From contig NZ_JAAVUW010000002.1 in NCBI RefSeq assembly GCF_018449605.1, positions 62,001 to 126,000 of the forward strand: 64,000 nt of DNA, written 5' to 3'. A program made the translations under genes and the position numbers. Below, in pieces: positions 1 through 7,966 of the stretch; positions within the stretch are counted from its first letter, which is position 1; every line of letters begins with the position of its first letter. The DNA is from Luteibacter sp. dw_328 (GTDB lineage: Bacteria > Pseudomonadota > Gammaproteobacteria > Xanthomonadales > Rhodanobacteraceae). Under the pieces are notes generated by a model, which saw only the letters and a program-made list of their open reading frames with translations, was not told the DNA's origin and did not search any database.

Positions 1-528
1 GCGCTCCGGCGCGTCCATCGAAGGTGTGCCGATGTGGATGAACCCGATGACATGCTCGCTCTTCTTCATGCCGAGCAGCTTTGCCACGTTACGATCGTAC
101 GCGGCCCAGCCGGTAAGCCATTGCGCGCCATAGCCGAGCGCCTGGGCGCCAAGCAGCACGTTGTACGCCACGCAGCCCGCGGTGAGGTTCTGTTCGAGCT
201 CGGGCACCTTGCTCTCGTCGTCGATCTTCGCCGACACGACGAGAACCAGTGGCGCATGGTCGTAGCGTCGAAGCTCCTTCTCACGCTTGGATTCGGAGAG
301 GTCGGGGTTGGCTTCCACGGCGAGCTTTGCCAGCTGTGCACCGAAGTGCCGTTTGGCTTCGCCGCGCAGCACGCGAATGCGGAACGGCTCCAGCTTGCCG
401 TGATCCGGCACGCGGATCGCCGCTTCGAGCAGGCGCTTGAGGGTGGTTTCGTCGGGTGCCGGTTCGCCGAGCTGGCGCGAAGGCACGGAGCGACGGCGGT
501 CGAGGAGTTCCAGCGTGGTCTGCGTCAT
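1..528 (-). CDS. Nitroreductase family protein (partial, C-terminus off the left edge)
   Basis: About 176 residues are visible, starting MTQTTLELLDRRRSVPSRQL, and the gene runs off the window. The 'LLDRRRSVPS..L' opening, the 'AAIRVPDHGKLEPFRI' segment and 'LTAGCVAYNVLLGAQALGYGAQWLTG' region are typical of FMN-dependent nitroreductases of the short YdjA type, which use NAD(P)H to reduce nitro or quinone-like compounds in the cytosol. Its start codon overlaps the stop of the upstream DUF3106 gene by 3 bases (TGA within ATGA), so it is probably translated from the same message as the sigma-factor unit. Substrate cannot be told from sequence. Confidence 0.85.
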   Translation of the reverse strand, partial: MTQTTLELLDRRRSVPSRQLGEPAPDETTLKRLLEAAIRVPDHGKLEPFRIRVLRGEAKRHFGAQLAKLAVEANPDLSESKREKELRRYDHAPLVLVVSAKIDDESKVPELEQNLTAGCVAYNVLLGAQALGYGAQWLTGWAAYDRNVAKLLGMKKSEHVIGFIHIGTPSMDAPER

Positions 529-1109
529 CCGCCCAGTTTAGCGGAACCGTCCGGCGGCGGCCCATGGTCGCCCGGCGGCGGGGGCGGCAGGGCGTCGTTC
601 GGTCCCATGTTGTCGATGGCCTGACGGCGCTGCTCGGGGCTCTGGTTGCGCCACTTTTCCATCAGCGCCTGCTTTTGCGCGGGCGACAAGTTGCGGAAAC
701 GCTCGAAGGCGTCGTGCAGCTTTGCACGCTGCTCGGGACTGAGGTCCTTGAATTTCTGCTGGTTCTTGCGCGCTTCGGCGCGCTCTTCCGGCGTCATGTG
801 CTGCCAGCGGTCGATGCGGTCGCGGATCTGGGCGCGGCGTTCCGGCGGCAGGCCCTTCCAGCGCTGCACCATCTCCAGCATGTGCGACTGCTTCCTCGGG
901 GTGAAACCGTCCCAGTCGTGAGCCACGGGGGAAAGGATGTCCTTTTCGTCGGGCGTGAGCTGGCTCCACGGACGCGGCGGCACGGTTGGATGCTGGCTGT
1001 CGGGCCAATCGGACCCTCCGGCCGGCAACGGCGGACGGTCCTGCGCCGGGGCGGCGAAAGGCGCCGCCAGAGCGAGCAGAATGGCGATGACGAAAGGAAG
1101 GCGGCGCAT
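525..1109 (-). CDS. DUF3106 domain protein, exported
   Basis: 194 residues. A signal peptide (MRRLPFVIAILLALAAPFAAPAQ) is followed by a charged, helical DUF3106 region built of four or five short repeats of the form 'LTPDE/LSPEQRAK...' each carrying Trp or Phe and Arg-rich stretches, then a Pro/Gly-rich tail. I chose the internal ATG at 1109 because the signal peptide begins there. It sits 5 bases after a small membrane-protein gene and overlaps the nitroreductase start, suggesting one operon led by the ECF sigma factor. DUF3106 proteins have no established function; a periplasmic role is inferred from the leader. Confidence 0.85.
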   Translation of the reverse strand: MRRLPFVIAILLALAAPFAAPAQDRPPLPAGGSDWPDSQHPTVPPRPWSQLTPDEKDILSPVAHDWDGFTPRKQSHMLEMVQRWKGLPPERRAQIRDRIDRWQHMTPEERAEARKNQQKFKDLSPEQRAKLHDAFERFRNLSPAQKQALMEKWRNQSPEQRRQAIDNMGPNDALPPPPPGDHGPPPDGSAKLGG

Positions 1110-1114
1110 GGGAA

Positions 1115-1492
1115 TCACTTGTGGGCAGCGGACGGCTGCGTGTCGTTGTAGGCCAGCCAGCTGTAGAACTGCAGGTTCTGGTAAAGAGCGGGATCGGTGC
1201 TGTCCGGATCCGGCGGCAGGTCGGTCGCCTCGGTGTCCGCCGACTGCATGACCGCCGGTGGTGCCGAAGGCGGTGCGCCGCCCGGTTGCCAGAGCATGAG
1301 CGAGGCGAGCGCGACGACGGCGAACGCGCCGGCGGGGAGCATCAGTCGACGCGCGGCGGATTCGTGCGGTGCGGCCAGCGCCGTACGCCGCGCCGCACGC
1401 AGGCGGCCGGCCGTTACCGGATCCACATCGCGGCTGGCGCGCAGGTAGAGTTCCCGGGCGCGACGTTCGAGGTCTCGATCGTGCTGGCTCAT
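1115..1492 (-). CDS. Small single-pass membrane protein coded with an ECF sigma factor
   Basis: 125 residues: a charged N-terminal half (MSQHDRDLERRARELYLRAS), one membrane helix around residues 48-68 (LMLPAGAFAVVALASLMLW), and an acidic, Pro-rich outer part. The start at 1492 overlaps the sigma-factor stop by four bases (ATGA); an in-frame ATG six bases upstream is an alternative. Topology and position directly after a sigma gene resemble small anti-sigma factors, but I see no zinc-binding HxxxCxxC motif, so an anti-sigma role is only a guess. Confidence 0.8.
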   Translation of the reverse strand: MSQHDRDLERRARELYLRASRDVDPVTAGRLRAARRTALAAPHESAARRLMLPAGAFAVVALASLMLWQPGGAPPSAPPAVMQSADTEATDLPPDPDSTDPALYQNLQFYSWLAYNDTQPSAAHK

Positions 1493-2112
1493 CGCCATGC
1501 CTCCAGTTGATCGCGCAGCGCATGCATCGCGCGCGAAAGGTGAGTCTTCACGCTGCCATCGGAGCAGCCCATCACGGCCGCCGTTTCGGCGACATCCAGC
1601 CCTTCCATGATGCGCAAGGTAAACGCCTCACGCTGGCGCTGGGGCAACTTGCGTACCGCGACGACAATGTCGCCGTACGCCTGCGAATCCTGCAGCCGGG
1701 CCGACGGATCCGGACTGTCGTCGGCGGGTTCCCAGGCCGGTAACTCGTCGCCATCCTCGTCGCGTCCGCCGCCGATCCAGCCAACGATGATCGAGCGAAC
1801 CTTGCGGCGGCGCTGGAGATCCACGATGCGGCGGCGGAGGATGCCCCAGAACAGCGGCGTCCATTCGCCGGGCGGCTTGTCGGCATAGTGGCGGACCAGG
1901 CGCAGCATCGCGTCCTGCACCGCATCCATGCCGTCCTCGCGGTTGCCCAGATGAATCTCGGCCATGCGCCAGGCCCTGCGTTCGATGGCCGCCAGGAAGG
2001 CGTCCATGTTCGCCGGAACCTCGCGGACATCGTCCAGGGATGCGCTGTCGAGCGCGAGCGAGCCGTTCACGGCGCCCTTCGCTTCTTCGGTGTTGGCATC
2101 CTCATGCTCCAT
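1489..2112 (-). CDS. RNA polymerase sigma factor, ECF (sigma-70) family
   Basis: 207 residues. Region 2 is seen in 'GNREDGMDAVQDAMLRLVRHY' and the following 'FWGILRRRIVDLQRRR'; region 4 in 'LPQRQREAFTLRIMEGLDVAETAAVMGCSDGSVKTHLSRAMHALR', a normal helix-turn-helix for the -35 element. The linker between them (about residues 110-145) is acidic and longer than usual. First gene of the likely operon sigma - membrane protein - DUF3106 - nitroreductase, all with short overlaps. It probably directs core polymerase to a small stress or envelope regulon and may regulate its own operon; the target promoter could not be identified here. Confidence 0.93.
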   Translation of the reverse strand: MEHEDANTEEAKGAVNGSLALDSASLDDVREVPANMDAFLAAIERRAWRMAEIHLGNREDGMDAVQDAMLRLVRHYADKPPGEWTPLFWGILRRRIVDLQRRRKVRSIIVGWIGGGRDEDGDELPAWEPADDSPDPSARLQDSQAYGDIVVAVRKLPQRQREAFTLRIMEGLDVAETAAVMGCSDGSVKTHLSRAMHALRDQLEAWR

Positions 2113-2209
2113 ACGGCCTGGATCACTCCGGTAAACGCGGTCGGCGACCGCCGGTTGACTGGTTATGCACCCGCCATCTTCCTAGGCCGGGCATTTACGG
2201 CTTATGAAG

Positions 2210-2659
2210 TCAGTGGCGGTCTGGCGGGCGGCGGCCGATCGGCCAGGCGACCAGCGCGGCGAGCAGGGCGCCGGCGACATACAGCACCAGGTCCCAGGGT
2301 CCCTGGGCCAGGCGGGCCAGCTCCAGGAGCATGGGGGCCCCGGCGTCATGGATAGCCTGGCCGAAGCCGAGGCCCATCATCCCGGAGATGGTGGCTGCGG
2401 CGACCAGGCAGGCGGTATAGCCCGCCGCCAGCAGGGTAGCGAGCGCGGCCAGGGCCGAGCCCAGGACGCGGTCGATCCGCAGCCAGCGGCGAACCACGAT
2501 ACCGAGTACCCAGCCTGCCGGAAGGACCAGCGCGGGCAGGGCACGGCCGAACATCATCGACGGCACCATCCAGACGGCACCGGCGGCGAAACCGAACGCG
2601 GCGGCGCAGAAAGCGCCGAACAGGAGGCCGGGGAGACGGCGGAGACGCTCAGCCGGCAT
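2210..2659 (-). CDS. Integral membrane protein, unknown function
   Basis: 149 residues from the ATG at 2659 (MPAERLRRLPGLLFGAF). Hydrophobicity suggests about four transmembrane helices (near residues 9-28, 34-52, 66-86 and 118-138), with an amphipathic stretch between the last two. No cysteine or histidine cluster and no family motif that I recognise. It stands alone, downstream of the divergent sufT gene and upstream of the sigma operon. An extension to 2710 is possible but adds a non-hydrophobic, low-quality leader. Confidence 0.7.
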   Translation of the reverse strand: MPAERLRRLPGLLFGAFCAAAFGFAAGAVWMVPSMMFGRALPALVLPAGWVLGIVVRRWLRIDRVLGSALAALATLLAAGYTACLVAAATISGMMGLGFGQAIHDAGAPMLLELARLAQGPWDLVLYVAGALLAALVAWPIGRRPPDRH

Positions 2660-2850
2660 GGTGTTCCTTCGGATGGCGCATGGGATCCGGGGGTGGGCAA
2701 AGGGGGGCAATGATAGCGGGCAAGCGGACCGCGCGCTCTTGAGGCAGTCGGCCGTCGCCCCGATTTAGGCAACAGGATAGTTACCGTCGTATCCCGGCGG
2801 GCGCATAATCGACGACTTTGCGGCCGCGGTGCGGCCTTCACAGGACAGCA

Positions 2851-3408
2851 ATGAGCGGTTTCAGCCTCAGCAGCGAGCCTTTCACCCTCGAGCGCGACTG
2901 CCAGGCGGTCATGGTGCCGCAGGGCGAGACAGTGACGCTTCCGGCCGGCCAGATCGGCTACATCACCCAGGCCCTGGGTGGCAGCTTCACCGTGTATGTG
3001 GAAGGCAACCTGTTCCGCATTGCCGGCGCCGACGCCGACGCGCTGGGCAAGGAGCCGCCTCGCCCGATCGAACTGGAAGACGGTGCGTCGGACGACGAGG
3101 TCGAGAAGCTCGTCTGGCAGCAACTGCGTACCTGTTTCGATCCGGAAATTCCGATCAACGTGGTCGAGTTGGGCCTGGTCTACGACGTGAGTCTCGAAGC
3201 CACCGACGAAGGTGCGCGCAAGGCTTACGTGAAGATGACCCTGACCGCGCCGGGTTGCGGCATGGGCGACATCCTCATCGACGATGTCCGCACCAAGCTG
3301 GAACTCATCCCCACGGTGGTCGAAGCCGATGTCGATCTCGTTTTCGATCCGCCCTGGAATCATTCGATGATGTCGGACGCGGCCAAGCTCGAGACAGGCA
3401 TGCTCTGA
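2851..3408 (+). CDS. sufT: Putative Fe-S cluster assembly protein SufT
   Basis: 185 residues starting MSGFSLSSEPFTLERDCQAV; the ATG at 2851 was preferred to an upstream extension. The C-terminal half is a MIP18/DUF59 domain: 'DDEVEKLVWQQLRTCFDPEIPINVVELGLVYDV' and 'MTLTAPGCGMGDILIDDVRTKL' with the conserved DPE and the TAPGC cysteine loop, ending in 'DPPWNHSMMSDAAK', a signature shared by SufT and PaaD-like proteins. SufT is an auxiliary factor for Fe-S cluster maturation. It is monocistronic here and not next to sufBCDS genes. Confidence 0.9.
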   Translation: MSGFSLSSEPFTLERDCQAVMVPQGETVTLPAGQIGYITQALGGSFTVYVEGNLFRIAGADADALGKEPPRPIELEDGASDDEVEKLVWQQLRTCFDPEIPINVVELGLVYDVSLEATDEGARKAYVKMTLTAPGCGMGDILIDDVRTKLELIPTVVEADVDLVFDPPWNHSMMSDAAKLETGML

Positions 3409-3411
3409 GCG

Positions 3412-3855
3412 TCAGGGCGCCAGCGAGACGGCGATGTCGGCTTCCAGCGACGCGCCGTAGAGCGCGACGGTCCTGATGTTCACCGGTGACCAGTAGCAGG
3501 CTGGCACGCGGTCGCCGGCCACCTGCACCTGCAAGCCGACGTGCGCGTCGAGTTCCAGGCTGCGAATGGTCGCGACGATGTCGTCGCGATGCGGTGCCAG
3601 CACGGCCAGCAACTGGCTGAGGGCATCGTCCAGTGAGTAGGTGCGCTGCTCGGGCAACTCCACGCACCAGCCATGGCTGCGCCGTTGCAAGGTGTCTCCC
3701 TCCGTTTCTCCGCGCTGCCAGCTTCTGGCGCCTTTCACGCCGAGCTCGTCGAGCAGGTGGTCGAGCGTGTGCCGTTCCGAGGTGAGCCGGAACGAGGCCC
3801 GGACCGAGGGCGTCATGTGGCGGAGGTCGAGGTCGATATCGGTGGGCTGCGTCAT
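3412..3855 (-). CDS. DUF4279 domain protein
   Basis: 147 residues starting MTQPTDIDLDLRHMTPSVRA; an ATG three codons upstream (3864) is equally possible. The pattern 'RASFRLTSERHTLDHLLDELGVKGARSWQRGE' followed by 'LDDALSQLLAVLAPHRDDIVATIRSL' fits the DUF4279 family of small cytosolic proteins with no proven activity, which often occur as lone genes or near toxin-immunity loci. It converges on sufT with a 3-bp gap. A perfect 18-bp palindrome lies about 20-30 bp upstream of the start, in the space shared with the divergent M4 protease. Confidence 0.75.
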   Translation of the reverse strand: MTQPTDIDLDLRHMTPSVRASFRLTSERHTLDHLLDELGVKGARSWQRGETEGDTLQRRSHGWCVELPEQRTYSLDDALSQLLAVLAPHRDDIVATIRSLELDAHVGLQVQVAGDRVPACYWSPVNIRTVALYGASLEADIAVSLAP

Positions 3856-3882
3856 GGGGATCATCTTCGCAAGTTCATGTGC

Positions 3883-3900
3883 CCTAGGGAAATCCCTAGG
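3883..3900. promoter_or_regulatory. Perfect palindrome CCTAGGGAAATCCCTAGG, operator-like
   Basis: Eight-base arms (CCTAGGGA/TCCCTAGG) around a two-base centre. It lies between the divergent DUF4279 gene and the M4 protease gene, about 160 bp upstream of the latter. It resembles the pseudo-palindrome found upstream of the sulfatase-cluster operons at 31-46 kb. Binding by a response regulator is inferred. Confidence 0.55.
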
Positions 3901-4060
3901 TAGTCGACCGCGAGAACTTGCGCTAGGTTGACAAGGACTTTCGGCAGGGGGCCGGAGGTCGCAACGGGCATCGCGCTTCGGCGCGTCAATCATATCGTTC
4001 GGAATGTGGTCCACACGACCGCAAGGGATTCGTGTGGCCTGTTCCTGGAGGAGGAACGTA

Positions 4061-5902
4061 ATGGCAAGTCATGTTCGCTTGAAACTCCTGGTCGCATCAC
4101 TGGGTATCGCCACCTGCGCTGTCGCCTCGGCGGCTACCGAGCAGGCCCTGCGTGCACAGAGCCTGGGAGCCGTCCCCGCCAGCCAGCTGGCCGCGAAACT
4201 CGGCCTGTCGGCCGACAACGCTTTCGTCGCGAAAACCGCACTGCCGACCGTCAGGGGTACGCAAACGGTTCGTATGCAGCAGACCTTCAAGGGCGTGCCG
4301 GTGTTCGGTCGTAGCATCGCCGTGGAGCAGGACGCCCAGGGCAATTCGCTGGTCGCCAATGGCGTGGTCACATCCGATCTGCAGGTGGACCTCGCATCGG
4401 TCACGCCTAAGATCGATGAAGCTCGCGCCATCGCGCTTCTCGGCAAGCAGGCGAAGACACTCGCCGGTGCCGTGGCCAAACCCGAAAACGCCAAAGCGGA
4501 CCTGTACGTGTATCCGGGCGACGGTGTTCCCGCACGCCTGGTGTACCTGACCTCGTTCTTCTCCGGTGGCGATCATCCGACGCGCCCCACGGCGCTCATC
4601 GACGCCAACACCGGCGAGATCATCCAGCAGTGGGAAGGTCTGACGTACGCCGAAGTCAATGCCACCGGTCCGGGCGGCAACCAGAAAACCGGGCAATACA
4701 CCTGGGGTGCCGGCGGCAAACCCGCCTTGATCGTGACGCAGTCGGGTAACACCTGTACGGCGCAGAACACCAACGTGAAGACATACAACCTCAACCACGC
4801 CACGTCCGGCGCGGGAACGTTGTGGAGCTTCACCTGCTTCAATTCCACCGGCGATGCGATCAACGGTGCGTACGGCCCCATCAACGACGCCCATCACTTT
4901 GGCGGCGTGGTGCATGACATGTACACCGCGTACACCGGTGCGGCGCCGCTGAACCAGGTGCTGCTCATGAAGGTGCATTACGGCTCCAGCTACGAAAACG
5001 CATTCTGGGACGGCAGCTCGATGAACTTCGGCGACGGCGCCAGTACGTTCTATCCGCTGGTGGCTCTGGACGTGACCTCGCACGAAATCAGCCACGGCTA
5101 CACCGAGCAGCACTCGAACCTGACCTACAGTGGCCAGTCGGGCGGCATGAACGAAGCCTATTCGGACATCGCCGGTGAGGCGGCCGAGTTCTACGACCGC
5201 GGTACCAACGACTTCCTTGTGGGTGCGGATATCGTCAAGGCCAGTGCCGGCATCGGCACCGCGCTTCGCTACATGTGCGATCCGCCGCAGGATGGTGGCT
5301 CGATCGGCAATGCCGCCGACTACACCAGCGGTCTGGACGTGCATTACTCGTCCGGCGTCTACAACAAGGCGTTCTGTCTGCTGGCGAAAAAGACAGGCTG
5401 GGACACGGTGAAGGCTTTCAAGGTATTCGCACGCGCCAATGCCCTGTATTGGACGGCGAGCTCCACCTTCAACAGCGGTGCGTGCGGCGTCGCCAGCGCA
5501 GCGACCGACCTTGGTCTCTCCGCGACGGATGTGGCCTCGGCGTTCACGGGCGTGGGCGTGACCTGCTCGACCGGTGGCGGCGGTGGTGGCACGGCACTGC
5601 AGAATGGCGTGGCCAAGACCGGTCTCGCCGGTAGTGCCAGCCAGGAGCTGAGCTACACGGTGGTCGTCGCCGCTGGCGCGCACAATCTCGTCATCACGAC
5701 GAGTGGTGGCACGGGTGACGCGGATCTCTACGTGAAGTTCGGTTCCGCACCGACCACCTCGAGCTACAACTGCCGTCCGTACCTGACGGGTAACGCCGAG
5801 TCGTGCACGTTCACGACGACCCAGGCCGGTACGTACTACGTGAAAGTCCGCGGTTACACGGCTTTCTCGGGTGTTTCGCTGAAGGCAACCTGGACGCCGT
5901 AA
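4061..5902 (+). CDS. Secreted M4-family (thermolysin/pseudolysin-like) zinc metallopeptidase with C-terminal PPC domain
   Basis: 613 residues. The start at 4061 follows a strong ribosome-binding site (GGAGGAGGAA) and opens a signal peptide (MASHVRLKLLVASLGIATCA). Order: FTP/PepSY propeptide (to about residue 200), M4 catalytic domain with HEISH at residues 341-345, the downstream Glu ligand in 'GGMNEAYSDI' and the catalytic His in 'DVHYSSGVYNKAF', M4 C-terminal domain, a Gly-rich linker, then a pre-peptidase C-terminal (PPC) beta-domain (last 90 or so residues, 'GDADLYVKFGSAPTTSSY'). Such enzymes are type II-secreted, self-processing elastases. A strong terminator follows. The two Cys pairs in the catalytic region suggest disulphides as in pseudolysin. 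Confidence 0.96.
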   Translation: MASHVRLKLLVASLGIATCAVASAATEQALRAQSLGAVPASQLAAKLGLSADNAFVAKTALPTVRGTQTVRMQQTFKGVPVFGRSIAVEQDAQGNSLVANGVVTSDLQVDLASVTPKIDEARAIALLGKQAKTLAGAVAKPENAKADLYVYPGDGVPARLVYLTSFFSGGDHPTRPTALIDANTGEIIQQWEGLTYAEVNATGPGGNQKTGQYTWGAGGKPALIVTQSGNTCTAQNTNVKTYNLNHATSGAGTLWSFTCFNSTGDAINGAYGPINDAHHFGGVVHDMYTAYTGAAPLNQVLLMKVHYGSSYENAFWDGSSMNFGDGASTFYPLVALDVTSHEISHGYTEQHSNLTYSGQSGGMNEAYSDIAGEAAEFYDRGTNDFLVGADIVKASAGIGTALRYMCDPPQDGGSIGNAADYTSGLDVHYSSGVYNKAFCLLAKKTGWDTVKAFKVFARANALYWTASSTFNSGACGVASAATDLGLSATDVASAFTGVGVTCSTGGGGGGTALQNGVAKTGLAGSASQELSYTVVVAAGAHNLVITTSGGTGDADLYVKFGSAPTTSSYNCRPYLTGNAESCTFTTTQAGTYYVKVRGYTAFSGVSLKATWTP

Positions 5903-5926
5903 GCGTTTGAGATAGTGCTGTACCCG

Positions 5927-5956
5927 AGGCCCGGCGGTGACGCCGGGCCTTTCTTT
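5927..5956 (+). terminator. Rho-independent terminator of the M4 protease gene
   Basis: A perfect 10-bp GC-rich stem (AGGCCCGGCG / CGCCGGGCCT) with a GTGA loop and a T-rich tail, 24 bases after the stop codon. Confidence 0.9.
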
Positions 5957-6089
5957 GTAAGCGTTGTCTCGAGGACGGTCTGCGTCATCCTCACGTTCGC
6001 TGTCGAGGTGCAGCGAATGGTCGAGCTAGTGCATGTCTTCTAGCGTGTTTCGACCGGCGCCGATGAGCGTCTTGTCGAAGGAACGCAGC

Positions 6090-7433
6090 ATGTCGAAGTA
6101 TTCCGGTTTGCCCCTTGTCGCTCTCGCTCTCGCGGTGAGCACGCGTGCCGTGGCGTCGGACGCAGCGACGAATCGCTACATCGTCCACTTCGACGACCCG
6201 GTCGCCGCGAAGGTCGCCGCGACGGAGATGACGCATGCCATGGCGCAGCGTGGCTCGCCTGCGTGGCATCTGCGTCACCTCGCGGCGGGCGGTGAGTTGT
6301 TCGAGCTCACCGCCGTCGAGGCAGAAGCCATGGCGGCATCGAAAGGTGTCGTGGCAATCGAGGAAGACCGCATGGTCACGCCGGCCGGAGGCATCATCGA
6401 TTCCCTCTGGCGGCGCCAGTGGTATATGCACGACCCGAAAGTCGGCATCGACGCACCGGTGGCATGGGTCGACACGCGGGGGGAAGGCGCCGTCGTCGCG
6501 GTCCTCGATACCGGTGTCACGCCGCACCCCGAGTTCGATGGTCAGCTGCTTCCGGGCTACGACTTCGTCACCGATGCGCAAGCCGCACGTGATGGCACCG
6601 GTCGCGATGACGACCCCACCGATGAGGGCGACTGGACGGAGCCGGGCGATTGCGGCGCTCGCCAGAGCACGCCCTCGTCGTGGCACGGCACGCACGTCAC
6701 GGGCATCGTCGTGGCCCGCGCTGGCAACAGGCCGGGCATCGTCGGTGTCGCACCGGAGGCGAAGGTGGTCCCGGTGCGCGTCATGGCGCGGTGTGGCGGG
6801 CGGCTGTCGGACGTGGCCGATGCCATCGTATGGGCTTCCGGTGGCGAAGTGGCGGGGGTGCCCAGCCGTGCTCCGGTCGATGTCATCAACCTCAGTCTGC
6901 GCGTGCCCGGTGCCTGCAGCATGACCATGCAGCGTGCTATCTCGCAGGCGCGAGGTCGGGGCACGGCCGTGGTGGCGGCCGCCGGCAACGACTCGATCAA
7001 GGCCTCGACGGTGTCGCCTGCCAACTGCCCGGGAGTGGTTTCCGTCGCCGCGCTGGCACGCGACGGGAGCATGGCCTGGTATTCGAACCACGGTGATGGC
7101 GTGACCGTTTCCGCGCCGGGCGGTTCGCTCGGGGGAATGGGGGTAGACGACATTCTTTCATCGGTCGACGGCGGCGAGCGCGGCCGCCAGCGTCCCGTCT
7201 TCAAATACTACGCAGGCACATCGATGGCCGCGCCGCAGGTGGCGGGGCTGGTTGCGCTCATGCGATCGGCCGATCCGCTCATCGGCGTGGACGACATCAC
7301 GACCCAGCTGGTGGACAACGCGCGGCCGCTTCCCGGCCCTTGCCCGAAAGGTTGCGGTGCCGGTCTGATCGATGCGGGCGCAACCGTGAATGCCGTGGTC
7401 GAGGATCGCGTTCTTCCCCGGCCACGTTCCTGA
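6090..7433 (+). CDS. Exported S8 (subtilisin-like) serine peptidase
   Basis: 447 residues from the ATG at 6090 (AAGGAACGC just upstream; signal peptide MSKYSGLPLVALALAVSTRA). An inhibitor_I9-like propeptide ('NRYIVHFDDPVAAKVAATEM') precedes the catalytic domain with Asp140 in 'VAVLDTGVTPHPEF', His199 in 'WHGTHVTGIV' and Ser378 in 'AGTSMAAPQVAGLV'; the oxyanion Asn lies in 'AAAGNDS'. It ends soon after the catalytic domain, with no C-terminal extension, so it is on the short side for extracellular proteobacterial S8 enzymes. Several paired cysteines suggest periplasmic or extracellular folding. It follows the M4 protease gene but after a terminator, so it is transcribed separately. Confidence 0.95.
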   Translation: MSKYSGLPLVALALAVSTRAVASDAATNRYIVHFDDPVAAKVAATEMTHAMAQRGSPAWHLRHLAAGGELFELTAVEAEAMAASKGVVAIEEDRMVTPAGGIIDSLWRRQWYMHDPKVGIDAPVAWVDTRGEGAVVAVLDTGVTPHPEFDGQLLPGYDFVTDAQAARDGTGRDDDPTDEGDWTEPGDCGARQSTPSSWHGTHVTGIVVARAGNRPGIVGVAPEAKVVPVRVMARCGGRLSDVADAIVWASGGEVAGVPSRAPVDVINLSLRVPGACSMTMQRAISQARGRGTAVVAAAGNDSIKASTVSPANCPGVVSVAALARDGSMAWYSNHGDGVTVSAPGGSLGGMGVDDILSSVDGGERGRQRPVFKYYAGTSMAAPQVAGLVALMRSADPLIGVDDITTQLVDNARPLPGPCPKGCGAGLIDAGATVNAVVEDRVLPRPRS

Positions 7434-7442
7434 TCCGGTGAG

Positions 7443-7928
7443 TCAGATGGCTTCGAAGCGATTCGCGTCGCGGTTCTTGCGCACCGTGGCCGGATCCCAC
7501 ACGCGGCCGTTCATCGCGATGTAGACGCCGTCGTCCAGTGTCTGCACCGCGCCCACGGCGCAACCAATGTTGAACACCGCATCGGAGCCCTGGAAACGCG
7601 CCGGGTTCAGCGCGCCGGTAAGGACGATGACCTTGCCGGGGATGCCGGCCAGCACGCGTGCGGTCTCGACCATGGTGTCGGTGCCGTGCGTCACCAGCAC
7701 GTGGCGGTGCGGCTGCGCTTCGATCGTGCTGCGCATCAGCACACGGTCTTCATCCGTGACATGCAGGCTGTCCTTGCGCAGGATCGGAATCACGTCGAAG
7801 CGGAAGGCGACGCCAAGCTGCTGGAGGATATCGGCGATCTGCGGGCTACCGATCTGGTAGTCCGATTTATCGTCGAAGTAGACCTTGTCGATCGTGCCGC
7901 CAGTGGTAACGATGGTGAGCTGCTGCAT
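7443..7928 (-). CDS. Asparaginase-family protein, single N-terminal domain
   Basis: 161 residues beginning MQQLTIVTTGGTIDKVYFDD. It carries the two threonine motifs of type I/II L-asparaginases, 'TTGGTIDK' and 'VTHGTDTMVETA', and the 'VLTGA' strand. Full enzymes are about 330 residues with a C-terminal domain; this protein ends where the first domain ends, which matches a known class of half-length asparaginase-domain proteins. Whether it hydrolyses asparagine is unknown. It follows the acyl-CoA dehydrogenase gene on the same strand. Confidence 0.85.
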   Translation of the reverse strand: MQQLTIVTTGGTIDKVYFDDKSDYQIGSPQIADILQQLGVAFRFDVIPILRKDSLHVTDEDRVLMRSTIEAQPHRHVLVTHGTDTMVETARVLAGIPGKVIVLTGALNPARFQGSDAVFNIGCAVGAVQTLDDGVYIAMNGRVWDPATVRKNRDANRFEAI

Positions 7929-7966
7929 GTCTGACCTGGGAAGCCGGGTAAAGCGGGGCGCCCATT

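Noticed and set aside
4097-5683. 528-residue open frame opposite the M4 protease
   Set aside because: It lies fully within the protease gene on the other strand and shows no family similarity.
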